Below the pieces are notes generated by a model. The model saw nothing but the letters and a program-made list of their open reading frames with translations. It was not told the origin of the DNA and searched no databases. Positions 1 to 8,739 of a DNA stretch of 64,000 bases are shown in pieces (position 1 is the first letter of the stretch; each line of letters begins with the position of its first letter). The stretch comes from JADKAV01 sp963704075. Its GTDB lineage: Bacteria; Actinomycetota; Actinomycetes; S36-B12; UBA10799. Location of the stretch: the NCBI GenBank assembly GCA_963704075.1, contig CAVPGV010000009.1, forward strand, positions 186,001 through 250,000, read 5' to 3'. Both the position numbers and the translations under genes were made by a program.

Positions 1-410
1 TCGGCGACCAGGCGATCATCTCCGATCGCAACTTCCGCAGGTCCGACCAGACGGCCGTGCCCCTCGATGATCTCGACGCCGGCCTCCCGCAACCGCCGCG
101 CGATGTCCTCGCTCTGCGCCTGCGCGAGCGCGAGCACACGCTGGTTCAGCAGGCCGAAGTCGACGCTCACCGTTCCCGGTCCAGGCACCTGACCGGCCAC
201 CCGCACGCCGAGCTCCCCGGACACGTTGGCCCTGCCCACGCGCTCGGACGTGGCGATCAAGGTCTTGCTCGGCACGCAGTCGGTCAGGACCGCGGCACCT
301 CCGATACCGCCGGATTCCACAACGGTGACGCTGGCTCCGAACTGTGCGGCCACCAGAGCGGCCTCGTAGCCGCCAGGACCACCACCGATGACGACGATCG
401 ACTTGGGCAT
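1..410 (-). CDS. lpdA: LpdA-type NAD(P)H:quinone/dihydrolipoamide dehydrogenase-like flavoprotein, N-terminal part (runs off left edge)
   Basis: The first ~136 residues of a pyridine nucleotide-disulfide oxidoreductase are present; the rest lies outside the window. It begins MPKSIVVIGGGPGGYEAA, a Rossmann FAD-binding GxGxxG stretch, and continues to the redox region GGAAVLTDCVPSK. Classical dihydrolipoamide dehydrogenases have two cysteines here (CxxxxC); this one keeps only the second. That single-Cys form is typical of the mycobacterial LpdA (Rv3303c) group, which I recall as an NAD(P)H-quinone reductase rather than an E3 subunit. It lies 8 bp after ku in the same direction, so the two are probably co-transcribed. 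Function by family; the substrate is inferred. Confidence 0.85.
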   Translation of the reverse strand, partial: MPKSIVVIGGGPGGYEAALVAAQFGASVTVVESGGIGGAAVLTDCVPSKTLIATSERVGRANVSGELGVRVAGQVPGPGTVSVDFGLLNQRVLALAQAQSEDIARRLREAGVEIIEGHGRLVGPAEVAIGDDRLVA

Positions 411-418
411 CAGCCGAT

Positions 419-1420
419 TCACGCGGTCTTCCGGGTGCGCTTGGCCGCCGCAGTCTTCTTCGCCGAGGTCTTCTTCGCCGTCTTCTTCGCGGGGCTCTTC
501 TTGGCGGGCGACTTTCTGGTGGGCGCTTTCGCCGACGTCTTCTTCGCCGCTGGCTTCCTCGCCGCCGTCTTGGTCGGCGCCTTCTTCGCTGGCGTCTTCT
601 TCGCCGAGGTCTTGCGTGCGGTGGGCTTCTGGGCCGGCGCCTGATCGCCACCGGCACGCGCCAGGGACTCCCGCAGTGCGGTCAGCAGATCGACCACCTC
701 GCCGCCGCCGGACGTGGGTTGATCGGCGACCACGACACCCTCCCCGCCGTTGACCTTCGCATCGATCAGCGCGAGCAACTGTTCGCGGTAGTTGTCGTGG
801 TACTGGTCGGGATCGAAGTCGCCCGCGAGCGACTCGACGAGCGACGCCGCCATCGTCAGTTCCTGCGCGCGGATGTCGACGTCCTGATCGAGGATGTCGA
901 AGTTGGGCTCCCTGACCTCATCGGGCCACAGCATGGTCTGCAGCATGAGCACGTTCTCCCTGACGCGAAGCACTCCCAACTGCTGTTTCTGCCGCAGGCT
1001 CACCTTCACGATGGCGGTCAGATCGGTGTCCTCGAGCGTCTCACGCAGCAGAACGTAGGGCTTGAGGGAACGCTCGTCCGGCTCGAGCAGGTACGACTTG
1101 TCGAAGCGCACCGGATCCACTTGCGCGCTCGGCACGAATTCGACGACGTCGATCTCCTTGGACGAGGTGACCGGCAGACTCGCGAAGTCCTCCTCGTCGA
1201 GCACGATCACAGGACCGTTCGGGACCTGGTAGGCCTTCGCGATGTCGGACAGTTCCAGCACATTGCCACATTCTCGACAGACCCGGTTGTACTTGACCCG
1301 GCCGTTGTCGACGGCATGAACTTGATGGAAGCGGACGTCGTGGTCCTCGGTGGCCGTGTAGGCCCTGACGGGCACAGAGACCAACCCGAAGGAGATCGAG
1401 CCCTTCCAAATCGCGCGCAC
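419..1420 (-). CDS. ku: Ku protein (bacterial NHEJ DNA-end binding)
   Basis: A 333-residue bacterial Ku homodimer subunit that rings double-strand DNA ends and recruits LigD-type enzymes. The start MRAIWKGSISFGLVSVPV is the family signature, and the Ku core fills about residues 1-258. The last ~75 residues are a low-complexity Lys/Ala/Thr tail of AKK/PAKK-type repeats, like the basic tails known from some actinobacterial Ku proteins that add DNA binding. The start codon is GTG with GGATAGGG upstream. It is divergent from a LigD-type polymerase gene across a 100-bp spacer, which supports a shared role in end joining, and lies just upstream of lpdA. Confidence 0.95.
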   Translation of the reverse strand: MRAIWKGSISFGLVSVPVRAYTATEDHDVRFHQVHAVDNGRVKYNRVCRECGNVLELSDIAKAYQVPNGPVIVLDEEDFASLPVTSSKEIDVVEFVPSAQVDPVRFDKSYLLEPDERSLKPYVLLRETLEDTDLTAIVKVSLRQKQQLGVLRVRENVLMLQTMLWPDEVREPNFDILDQDVDIRAQELTMAASLVESLAGDFDPDQYHDNYREQLLALIDAKVNGGEGVVVADQPTSGGGEVVDLLTALRESLARAGGDQAPAQKPTARKTSAKKTPAKKAPTKTAARKPAAKKTSAKAPTRKSPAKKSPAKKTAKKTSAKKTAAAKRTRKTA

Positions 1421-1520
1421 GTCCCTATCCTGCTCTGTCTGGGGGCTTTCATGCCAGTATCACCAACTGTTAACACTTCGGGGTAGTGCATTCGAGCGGG
1501 GTCGAAACTAGGGTCGAACC
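1421..1520. promoter_or_regulatory. Divergent promoter region between ku and the LigD-type polymerase gene
   Basis: This 100-bp spacer must hold the promoters of both NHEJ genes. On the minus strand, GATACT about 50 bases before the ku start resembles a -10 box, and an imperfect AACTGTTAACA palindrome lies nearby. I see no clear LexA-type box. Assignment rests on gene orientation. Confidence 0.45.
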
Positions 1521-2351
1521 ATGTCTGCCATCGTCGCCCAAGTGGAAGGTCGGCAGGTCCGCCTGACAAGTCTGACCCGGGTGATGTATCCGAGTATGGG
1601 GATCACGAAGAGCCAGGTCATCGACTACTACGCCACGGTCGGGCCCACAATCATCGAGCAGACCTCCGGCAGGCCGGTGACACGCATCCGCTTCCCGCAC
1701 GGAGTGGGCAGCCAATCCTTCTTCGAGAAGAACGCTCCCGAAGGCATCCCGGATTGGATCCCTCAGGTCATCATCAATTCCATCCGGTATCCCGTATTCG
1801 ACGAGGTTGCCGCGGTCGTCTGGTCGGCCCAGAACAATGCCCTCGAACTGCATACGCCGCAGTGGCGGGAACATGGCAGCGTGGACCGGCTGGTGGTCGA
1901 CCTGGACCCTGGTCCTGGTTCCGGGTTGGCGCAGTGTTGCGAGGTCGCGCTGCTGGTCGCCGATTACCTCGCCGCCGACGGTCTCACCGGGTCGGCGGTC
2001 ACCAGCGGTTCGAAAGGCATGCAGCTGTACGTCCCGTTCCCCGAACCCATGCACGCCGAGGCTGTGATGAACTACGCACGCTCGATGGCCGGCGACCTCG
2101 CCGCGAAGCATCCGAATCGCATCGTGGCAACCATGACGAAGTCGAAGCGGGAGAAGCGGGTCTTCATCGATTGGAGTCAGAACAATCCGGCGAAGACGAC
2201 CATCACGCCCTACTCGCTGCGCGGCAAGGACCTGCCGTACGCAGCGACTCCGGTGTCGTGGGACGAGGTCCGCTCCGGCCTGACCGAACAGTTCCTGTTC
2301 ACCGAGACCATGGCACGGATCCAGGAGTTCGGGGACCTGCTCGCGCAGTGA
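1521..2351 (+). CDS. LigD-type polymerase/primase domain protein (stand-alone PolDom)
   Basis: A 276-residue archaeo-eukaryotic-primase-fold polymerase of the LigD PolDom group, which fills gaps and adds nucleotides at broken ends during NHEJ. The VVDLDPGPG segment (about residues 126-134) carries the catalytic DxD metal ligands. SGSKGMQLYVP matches the usual SGxKGxxxxxP loop, and KRVFIDWSQN is the C-terminal catalytic strand. Whole-LigD proteins are much longer: no ligase or phosphoesterase domain is attached or nearby. This resembles the separate polymerase proteins of mycobacteria. It is divergent from ku. ATG start with AGGG 9 bases upstream. Confidence 0.9.
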   Translation: MSAIVAQVEGRQVRLTSLTRVMYPSMGITKSQVIDYYATVGPTIIEQTSGRPVTRIRFPHGVGSQSFFEKNAPEGIPDWIPQVIINSIRYPVFDEVAAVVWSAQNNALELHTPQWREHGSVDRLVVDLDPGPGSGLAQCCEVALLVADYLAADGLTGSAVTSGSKGMQLYVPFPEPMHAEAVMNYARSMAGDLAAKHPNRIVATMTKSKREKRVFIDWSQNNPAKTTITPYSLRGKDLPYAATPVSWDEVRSGLTEQFLFTETMARIQEFGDLLAQ

Positions 2352-2652
2352 GATACCGTTTCGGAGGTGAGGGGGAGTTGGTGCCCGCTCTGCTCGCGGC
2401 GCCCGGATGGTGAGCCGCGCGACTTCGCGCCTGCGCAAGGTCGCCGGCACGGGCCTTCTGGTGACGAATGACCTGTGACGGTAATCTTCACCAGAAGGAC
2501 TCAAGACCAGTCAGGTCGACGAGACGCAGGCACATGTCGCACGCCGGCGTGCGGACCTTCCTCGGGTAGCCGACTCTCGCTGGTTGATGGCCGCGCTGGA
2601 CATGGACTCCCCGCTCACATCCGAAGTACCCAGCAACAACCGCTGCAACGGC
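2352..2652. other. Intergenic gap with an 11-bp perfect inverted repeat (2454-2464 / 2488-2498)
   Basis: There is no convincing gene between the polymerase (plus) and pirin (minus) genes, which converge here. The gap holds CCTTCTGGTGA and its exact inverse complement separated by 23 bases, followed by a GCACGCCGGCGTGC palindrome near 2538. The long stem could act as a bidirectional terminator, but it lacks a T-tract. Confidence 0.5.
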
Positions 2653-3617
2653 CTACGGTCTCGAGGCCCGCGGCTTGAGTCGCGTCGTGGGCATGGGCGG
2701 GGCCGGCAACCGCGGATTGTCGTCTCCTCGGACCTCCCCGAACCTGTTGTCACCGGACTGCCATTGATCGCGCGCCGCGACGATCTCCTCGTGATCTCGA
2801 CCCACGAAGTTCCACCACATCAGCAGATTCTCAGTCAACGGCTCCCCGCCCAGAATCATCAGCCGCGCCCCACCCTCTGAACGCAGGTCGACCTGCGTGT
2901 TGCCCCAGCCCAGATACTGCAGATTCCCACGGGGCACCGTCGACCCGTTCACCGTGATCGGTGCATCGAGAGCGAGCACGGCGTACTCGAAGTCACGCTC
3001 CACCGGAAGGTGCACGCGACTACTGGCGCTCCAGGCGCACCTCGGCACCGAACAGCGGGGAGAAGGTCGTGGCGGAGGAGGTCGCACCTGCCAACTCGCC
3101 GGTCATGACGATGGCGGTGAAACCGCGGTCACTCACGACGGGAAGACTTCCGTGGTGTTCGAACGATGGGGCCTGATCGCGGAACTCGTCGGTCAGGGCC
3201 ACCCACAGTTGCACCCCGTGCAACGGCACGCTGGTCGTCACCCACCGAGTACTCGGAATGGGCGATACCCCGACCCGCAGTCATGACGTTGAGTTCGCCC
3301 GGCCGGATTCGTTGCAGGGAACCCAGGCTGTCGCGGTGCTCCACGTCGCCGGAGATGAGCCACGACACTGTCTGCAGGCCGATGTGCGGATGCGGCGGAA
3401 CCGCCATCGTCTGACGGTCTGGGCCGTAGTGATCCACGAAACACCAGGCCCCGATCGTGCGGATCTGCTTGTGGGGCAAGGTCCGGCGGACCGTCATCGC
3501 GCGCGGGCCACCCAGCGGTACCTCACGCGGCTCCAGAAGCGTCGGCAGCGGTGAGACAGTCCGTGCGGATTTTCCGCCGCCGGTGCGCTCTTCGGGCCTG
3601 CGTTCGAGATTGCTCAT
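2653..3617 (-). CDS. Pirin family cupin protein, reading frame broken twice
   Basis: Three overlapping frames together give one pirin of about 320 residues. The N-terminal part has PHPHIGLQTVSWLISGDVEH and MTAGRGIAHSE, the conserved cupin metal-binding His/Glu region. The middle frame has LHGVQLWVAL, and the last frame has NLLMWWNFVGRDHEEI and the typical pirin C-terminal cupin. The breaks fall near 3235 and 3035; both are +1. Pirins are iron-binding cupins, some with quercetinase activity; the role here is unknown. The even conservation on both sides of each break favours sequence error over old decay, but I cannot exclude a pseudogene. Divergent from the gamma-glutamylcyclotransferase-like gene. 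Confidence 0.8.
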
Positions 3618-3691
3618 ACCTACGACTCAACCACTGGATCGCCGATCTGTCCCCTCCTCGTCATGCGCTCGACGCACGCTAGTCTTCCCTC

Positions 3692-4144
3692 GTGGCTTTG
3701 TATGCGGCATATGCGTCGAGTCTGGATCCGGAGCGCATGCTGGAGATCGCGCCCCACTCCCCCGCGGCTGGAGTCGGATGGCTGGACGGGTGGCGCCTCA
3801 CATTCGGTGGCGCCGAGATCGGCTGGGAGGGGGCTCTGGCCACCGTCGTCGAGGACCCGGGACACCAGGTCTTCGTCATGCTCTATGACGTCACTGCCAT
3901 GGATGAACATCTGCTGGACAGATGGGAAGGCAAGGAACTCGACATCTACACGAAGATCCGGGTTCGCGTGCAGACTCTCGAGGGCGAAGTACTGGCCTGG
4001 CTGTACGCGTTGAATGACTACGAGGGCGGCCTGCCTTCGGCGCGCTACCTCGGGATTATCTCCGATGCCGCCGAGAAGGCGGGAGCCCCGGAGGACTATG
4101 TGCGCGACCTGCGCAATCGGCCCTGCTCGTCGATCGGCCCCTGA
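3692..4144 (+). CDS. Gamma-glutamylcyclotransferase-like (AIG2/GGCT fold) protein
   Basis: A 150-residue protein starting MALYAAYASSLDPERML, the N-terminal strand and glycine/serine loop of the GGCT fold. A conserved WEGALATVVED stretch and a late acidic region (DEHLLDRWEGKE) contain the candidate catalytic Glu. It is close to the mycobacterial protein I recall as Rv3304, which also sits near lpdA and purine nucleoside phosphorylase. The fold is clear; the substrate (gamma-glutamyl peptide or other) is not. GTG start. Divergent from pirin across 74 bp. Confidence 0.8.
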   Translation: MALYAAYASSLDPERMLEIAPHSPAAGVGWLDGWRLTFGGAEIGWEGALATVVEDPGHQVFVMLYDVTAMDEHLLDRWEGKELDIYTKIRVRVQTLEGEVLAWLYALNDYEGGLPSARYLGIISDAAEKAGAPEDYVRDLRNRPCSSIGP

Positions 4145-4273
4145 ACGCTCGCTCGTCACACCCGTGTGAGCTTCGGCCGGGGTGTCACCATCTCGGCGAT
4201 TGCCACGGTCGGTGTTCCCCAGAGCGCAGGTGCCTGTTCGGTCACGTTCAGGTGGTCCGTGCGATGTCGCACC

Positions 4274-4372
4274 CCGGTTTACGGTGTGAACAAGTAGCCG
4301 GGGAAATGTCAGAGGTCCGGTTTACGGTGTGAACAAGTGGCCGGGGAAATGTCAGAGGTCCGGTCTACGGTG
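4274..4372. repeat. 43-bp tandem direct repeat, 2.3 copies
   Basis: Two 43-bp units (4274-4316, 4317-4359) differ at one base, and a third begins at 4360 and is cut off after 13 bases. The unit runs from CCGGTTTACGGTGTGAACAA to GGAAATGTCAGAGGT. It lies just upstream of the decayed HNH gene. I found no matching copy at the other end of that gene. The remaining spacer 4145-4273 shows nothing recognisable. Confidence 0.9.
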
Positions 4373-4404
4373 GTCAGTACCTGGTAGTTCGTGGTTGTCC
4401 GCTC

Positions 4405-5709
4405 GTGACGTCGCGGTGGGCATCGGGCCTTGCCGATTCGACATTCAAGTCGTGTGTCGATCGGGGGTGCGCTGTGGCTTCTGGTTCTTCTTCGTCGTTT
4501 TTCGATGTGTCGCGGGCGGCGCACCGCCGGGCCCGGATCCGGGCGTGCTTGCCGACGACGGCGCCGGCCGGGTTCGACCAGATCAACGACGACATTGATG
4601 GTCTGCCGGATCCGGAGCACCTGTGTGCGGAGGAACGCGCCGCGGCCCTGGCGGTCACCGCCCGGCTGCGTAACCGGCTGGAGGCGTATCTGACCGGTCT
4701 GGCCGGCGCCGCCGATGTCGCGGGGGATTCCCGGGTGCTGGGCGCCGGGACCACCGGGTCGCTGGTGGCGATCGCCACCAACGTCCGGTCGCGGTCGGGT
4801 CGGGGATGGTGAACACCGCCCAGCAGTTGCAGGACCTGCCGAGCGTGGCAGACGCCTGGGCCGACGGCGCCATTTCGGGGTTGCATGTGCATCAGATCCT
4901 GGCCCACGCCCCGCGCATCGACGACTTCACCGCCAAACAAGCCGCCGCCGTCGGCCTGGCGAAACTCACCGACGCCTCGGAGGTCCGCCGGGTGTTGCAG
5001 GTCGTCGCGGACGCCGACAACCCGGCCCACCTGGACCTGACCATCGACCAGCAACGCGCCAAACGCAGCCTGCGGCTGTCCGCGCGGGCCAACGGGATGT
5101 GGGCGATCACCGGGCTGCTCGATGAGGTCGACGGGGCGATCCTGGCCGACACCCTGGCCTCGTTCACCCGCCCGCCGGACACCCACGACACGACCACCCC
5201 GGCCCAGCGCCGCGCCGACGCCCTGGCCGACATGGCCAACAGCCGCCGCAGCCAACCACCCGCCCGCTCGGAGTGTCCGCAGTCAGCATCCTGGTCGACC
5301 TCGAACACCTGCCCGACGGTGACCAGGCGACCCTGGTCGACGGCACCCCGCTGGGCGCCGACAGCTTCGACCTGCTGTCCTGTGCCGCGGTGTGCACGGT
5401 GATCTTCGGGCTGAACGTCACCGGCACCTTCATGCCGCTGGCGCTCGGACGCACGCCAACGCCGGGCCACCGCCGCGCAGTGGGCGGCGCTGATCGCCCG
5501 CGACCGCGGCTGCATCCGCTGCGGACGGGCCCCCCGGTACTGCCAGGCCCACCACATCCTGCACTGGAAAGACGGCGGCCGCACCGACCTGTCAAATCTG
5601 GCCCTGCTTATGTTCGCGATGCCATCACGACCTACACCACGGCCGCTACACCATCACCATGGACACCCATGCCATCCCCGTCATCACCCACACCCGCGGA
5701 CCACCCTGA
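4405..5709 (+). pseudogene. DUF222 / HNH endonuclease (13E12 repeat family), multiply frameshifted
   Basis: Read across frames, this gives a typical DUF222-HNH protein of about 430 residues. The N-terminal helical DUF222 domain includes FDQINDDIDGLPDPEHL and MVNTAQQLQDLPSVADAWADG. The C-terminal HNH nuclease has ARDRGCIRCGRAP, then CQAHHILHWKDGG, and ends in CSRCHHDLHHGRYTI. The frame breaks at about 4785, 5265, 5460 and 5605, two of them apparent deletions. Four breaks in 1.3 kb are denser than elsewhere in the window, so genuine decay is likely. These proteins are repeated, mobile-like elements in actinobacterial genomes. The start (GTG 4405, or a later GTG near 4473) is uncertain. Confidence 0.85.
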
Positions 5710-5867
5710 AATCAAGGGGGCGGGGCGTCACTAGACCAGGCAGACCTCAGACCATAGCCGCGGACGCAAACATCGGGATGCGACGCGGGCCAAGCACAGC
5801 AAGGGGTACACCGCCGCAACACCTCGCCCACAGCGATCAACGCGACCGAGCCTCTAGTCTGGAGCCC

Positions 5868-6659
5868 GTGACGACACCAGAGGAACTGGCCCAGCAAGCA
5901 GCCGATGCGATCGCGCAACGAACAGGCAACCCCACCCATGACGTCGCCGTAGTCCTGGGCAGCGGATGGTCGGGGGCTGCGGACGCATTCCCAGTCACAG
6001 CTGAAATACCGTACGCCGAGCTGCCTGGCTTCAGCGCCTCGGCGGTCGCAGGGCACTCCGGCGCGCTACGCAGTGTGCGGGTCGGCGACAAGCACGTCAT
6101 GTTCTTCTCCGGTCGCACGCACTTCTACGAGGGGCGGGGTGTGGCTTCGGTCGTGCACAGCGTTCGCACGGCCGCTGCAGCCGGCTGCTCAGTGCTGGTG
6201 CTGACGAACGGTTGCGGCGGACTGAACCCAGAGTGGGCCCCGGGAACTCCCGTGCTCATCGCGGATCACCTGAATCTCACGGCGACCACGCCTTTGGTCG
6301 GCGCGAACTTCGTGGACCTCACGGAGGTGTATTCCCGTCGTCTGCGGGACTTGGCGCGCAGTATCGACCCGAGCCTGGAGGAAGGTGTGTACGCGCAGTT
6401 CATCGGCCCGCAGTACGAGACCCCCGCCGAAGTCCGCATGGCTGGCATCCTCGGGGCGGACTTGGTGGGGATGTCCACGGTGTTGGAGGCCATCGCCGCC
6501 AAGGCCGCCGGCCTGGAGATCCTCGGAATGTCCCTGGTGACCAACGCCGCCGCGGGCATGACCGGAGAGGCGCTGCACCATGCGGAGGTGCTGCAAGCCG
6601 GAAAGGACGCGGGCGAACGGATCGCCGGTCTCCTCACCACCATTCTGGAGAGGCTATGA
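5868..6659 (+). CDS. Purine nucleoside phosphorylase (trimeric type)
   Basis: A 263-residue protein that cleaves purine (deoxy)nucleosides with phosphate to free base and (deoxy)ribose-1-phosphate. Family landmarks are GSGWSGAAD (phosphate loop), GRTHFYEG, LTNGCGGLNP and QFIGPQYETPAEVRM. The catalytic Asn lies in SLVTNAAAGMTGE. GTG at 5868 is chosen because family similarity begins there; the upstream reading is not protein-like. Its stop overlaps the start of the mutase gene (ATGA). The order with a mutase and deoC points to nucleoside salvage. The 158-bp spacer upstream (5710-5867) shows nothing beyond room for a promoter. Confidence 0.93.
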   Translation: MTTPEELAQQAADAIAQRTGNPTHDVAVVLGSGWSGAADAFPVTAEIPYAELPGFSASAVAGHSGALRSVRVGDKHVMFFSGRTHFYEGRGVASVVHSVRTAAAAGCSVLVLTNGCGGLNPEWAPGTPVLIADHLNLTATTPLVGANFVDLTEVYSRRLRDLARSIDPSLEEGVYAQFIGPQYETPAEVRMAGILGADLVGMSTVLEAIAAKAAGLEILGMSLVTNAAAGMTGEALHHAEVLQAGKDAGERIAGLLTTILERL

Positions 6660-8278
6660 ACGAGGTTCTGACTCAGGCCCGGGCCTGGTTGGCTGAGGAT
6701 CCCGACCCGCAAACACGCGAGGAGTTGCAGGCGTGGCTGGATGCCGACGATCGAGACCACCTCAGTGCCGCATTCGCTGGACCGTTGACCTTCGGCACAG
6801 CGGGCCTGCGCGGTCCGCTCGGGCCTGGGCCCGCTGCCATGAATCACATCGTGGTCGCCAAAGCGGCTGCCGGCCTGTGCCAGTACGTCAAGGACACCGG
6901 AGGCAGCAAGATCGTGGTCGGGTACGACGCCCGCCGAAACTCGCAGGCCTTCGCCGAGCTGACCGCGAGCATCGCCGCCGCGGCAGGACTCACAGCGGAG
7001 GTACTTCCACGCAGACTCCCGACGCCGGTTCTGGCGTATGCAATCAAGGCCAGGGGGGCTGACGCGGGGGTCGTGGTCACGGCCAGCCACAATCCGCCCG
7101 AGGACAATGGCTACAAGGTGTATCTCGGGGACGGCATGCAGATCGTCTCGCCGGCCGACGCCGAAATCTCCGCGCGCATCGCCGCACAGCCGTCGTACAG
7201 CCGAATCCCCCAGTCGGATGACTGGATCACACTGGACGAGAGCATCGTCGCGCAGTACCTGGACCGGGCCGTGTCGCTGGCCGATCCCGCGAAGACGGGC
7301 GACGCGCAACTCACCGTGGTGTATTCGGCCATGCACGGCGTGGGCGGGAGCCTCTTCGAGGACGTGTGCCGACGACTCGGGTTCATCGATCTCACACCGG
7401 TGGCCGAGCAGTTCGAACCCGATGCGGCATTTCCCACGGTGGCCTTCCCCAATCCCGAGGAACCCGGGGCGATGGATCTCGCCGTCGGTGTCGCCCGCGA
7501 TGTGCGGGCCGACCTGATCATCGCCAACGACCCGGACGCGGACCGTTGTGCCGTCGGAATCCCCACCGCCGACGACTTCCGGATGCTGCGGGGCGACGAA
7601 GTCGGGGTGCTCCTCGGGTGGTGGACCGCCACCCGGGCACCAGCCAGCGGATCGTTGGTCACGACGATCGTGTCGAGTTCCATGCTGGAGTCCGTGGCGC
7701 ACGCCGCTGGGCTCGGCTTCCAGCAAACCCTCACCGGCTTCAAATGGATCACCCGGCCAGCCGACATCATCTACGGCTACGAGGAGGCGCTGGGCTATTG
7801 TGTGGATCCGGCGGCGGTTCGGGACAAGGACGGGATCACCGCTTCGGTCCGTGTTCTCGAGATGGCCGCACATCTGAAGACGCAGGGCCGCACCCTTGCC
7901 GATCAACTCGACGATCTGGCCCGCGAGCACGGGGTCCACCTGACCGACCAGATCAGCGTCCGGGTCTCGGACCTTTCGGACCGGGACCGCGCTCTGGCCG
8001 CATTGGCGGCGGACCCGCACGCGGCCGTTGCAGACCTGGACACGGTCATCGACCTCGGCGACAGCACCGCTACCGGTCTGCCGCCGACCGAAGGCCTGCG
8101 AATGACTCTGCGCAGCGGCGGACGGGTCATCGCGCGCCCGAGCGGGACCGAGGCCAAACTCAAGGTCTATCTCGAGGTGGTGGAGCAGACCGGTGACCTC
8201 GCGACGGACCGGGAGCGCGCCGATGAGCGGATGAGGGCTTTGCGCTCCGGTCTGGAACGCTTCTTGGCCACGACGTGA
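6656..8278 (+). CDS. Alpha-D-phosphohexomutase (phosphomannomutase/phosphoglucomutase or phosphopentomutase)
   Basis: A 540-residue mutase of the phosphohexomutase superfamily. The phosphoserine loop is TASHNPPEDNGYKVY; the metal site is NDPDADRCAV; the sugar loop includes GYEEALGYCVDP; the C-terminal phosphate-binding loop is RPSGTEAKLKVY. It is fused by ATGA overlap to purine nucleoside phosphorylase and followed by deoC. I infer it moves phosphate between C1 and C5 of (deoxy)ribose, in addition to or instead of hexoses. The mycobacterial equivalent in the same position is named pmmB. Family certain; substrate uncertain. Confidence 0.92.
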   Translation: MNEVLTQARAWLAEDPDPQTREELQAWLDADDRDHLSAAFAGPLTFGTAGLRGPLGPGPAAMNHIVVAKAAAGLCQYVKDTGGSKIVVGYDARRNSQAFAELTASIAAAAGLTAEVLPRRLPTPVLAYAIKARGADAGVVVTASHNPPEDNGYKVYLGDGMQIVSPADAEISARIAAQPSYSRIPQSDDWITLDESIVAQYLDRAVSLADPAKTGDAQLTVVYSAMHGVGGSLFEDVCRRLGFIDLTPVAEQFEPDAAFPTVAFPNPEEPGAMDLAVGVARDVRADLIIANDPDADRCAVGIPTADDFRMLRGDEVGVLLGWWTATRAPASGSLVTTIVSSSMLESVAHAAGLGFQQTLTGFKWITRPADIIYGYEEALGYCVDPAAVRDKDGITASVRVLEMAAHLKTQGRTLADQLDDLAREHGVHLTDQISVRVSDLSDRDRALAALAADPHAAVADLDTVIDLGDSTATGLPPTEGLRMTLRSGGRVIARPSGTEAKLKVYLEVVEQTGDLATDRERADERMRALRSGLERFLATT

Positions 8279-8739
8279 GAAATGCCAAAGCCCTGGTCAC
8301 GGTGGGCGCGCTCGTCGTTCTGGCCGCCTGGTTCTTCGTGTCCTTCACCAGCGACGCCCCAGAGGGGGCGAGCGGCACACCCACGGTCTCCGCAGCGGCG
8401 ACTCTGGTCGCACGTGACCAGGCGCAACCCGGTACCGACCCGAGCAGTGTCGCGACCAGCGGACTGCCGACTGTCGCACTGCGCGACCTGCCCGGCGAGG
8501 CCCAGCAGGCTCATCGACTCATTCTTGACGGCGGACCCTACCCGTATCCGCAGGACGACGGAGTGTTCGGCAACCGCGAGCAGAACCTGCCCAGGCAGGA
8601 CTACGGCTGGTACCGGGAGTACACGATCGTGACGCCCGGTTCGCCGGATCGCGGTGCGCGCCGCTTCGTCGTCGGAGAGGACGGCGTGTTCTTCTACACC
8701 GACGATCACTACGACTCATTCCGGGAGGTGATCGAATGA
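8275..8739 (+). CDS. Secreted barnase/RNase Sa-type guanyl-specific ribonuclease
   Basis: 154 residues. A hydrophobic N-terminus (about residues 5-25) acts as signal peptide or anchor, followed by a Ser/Thr/Ala linker. The microbial RNase N1/T1 domain lies at about residues 65-154. Seen motifs are LPGEAQQAHRLILDGGPYPY, NREQNLP, GWYREYTIVTPG (catalytic Glu), DRGARRFVVG (catalytic Arg) and YTDDHYDSF (catalytic His), so all three catalytic residues are present. GTG start overlaps the stop of the mutase gene. The next gene encodes a barstar-like inhibitor, the classical pairing for protection against such an enzyme. Confidence 0.9.
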   Translation: MRNAKALVTVGALVVLAAWFFVSFTSDAPEGASGTPTVSAAATLVARDQAQPGTDPSSVATSGLPTVALRDLPGEAQQAHRLILDGGPYPYPQDDGVFGNREQNLPRQDYGWYREYTIVTPGSPDRGARRFVVGEDGVFFYTDDHYDSFREVIE

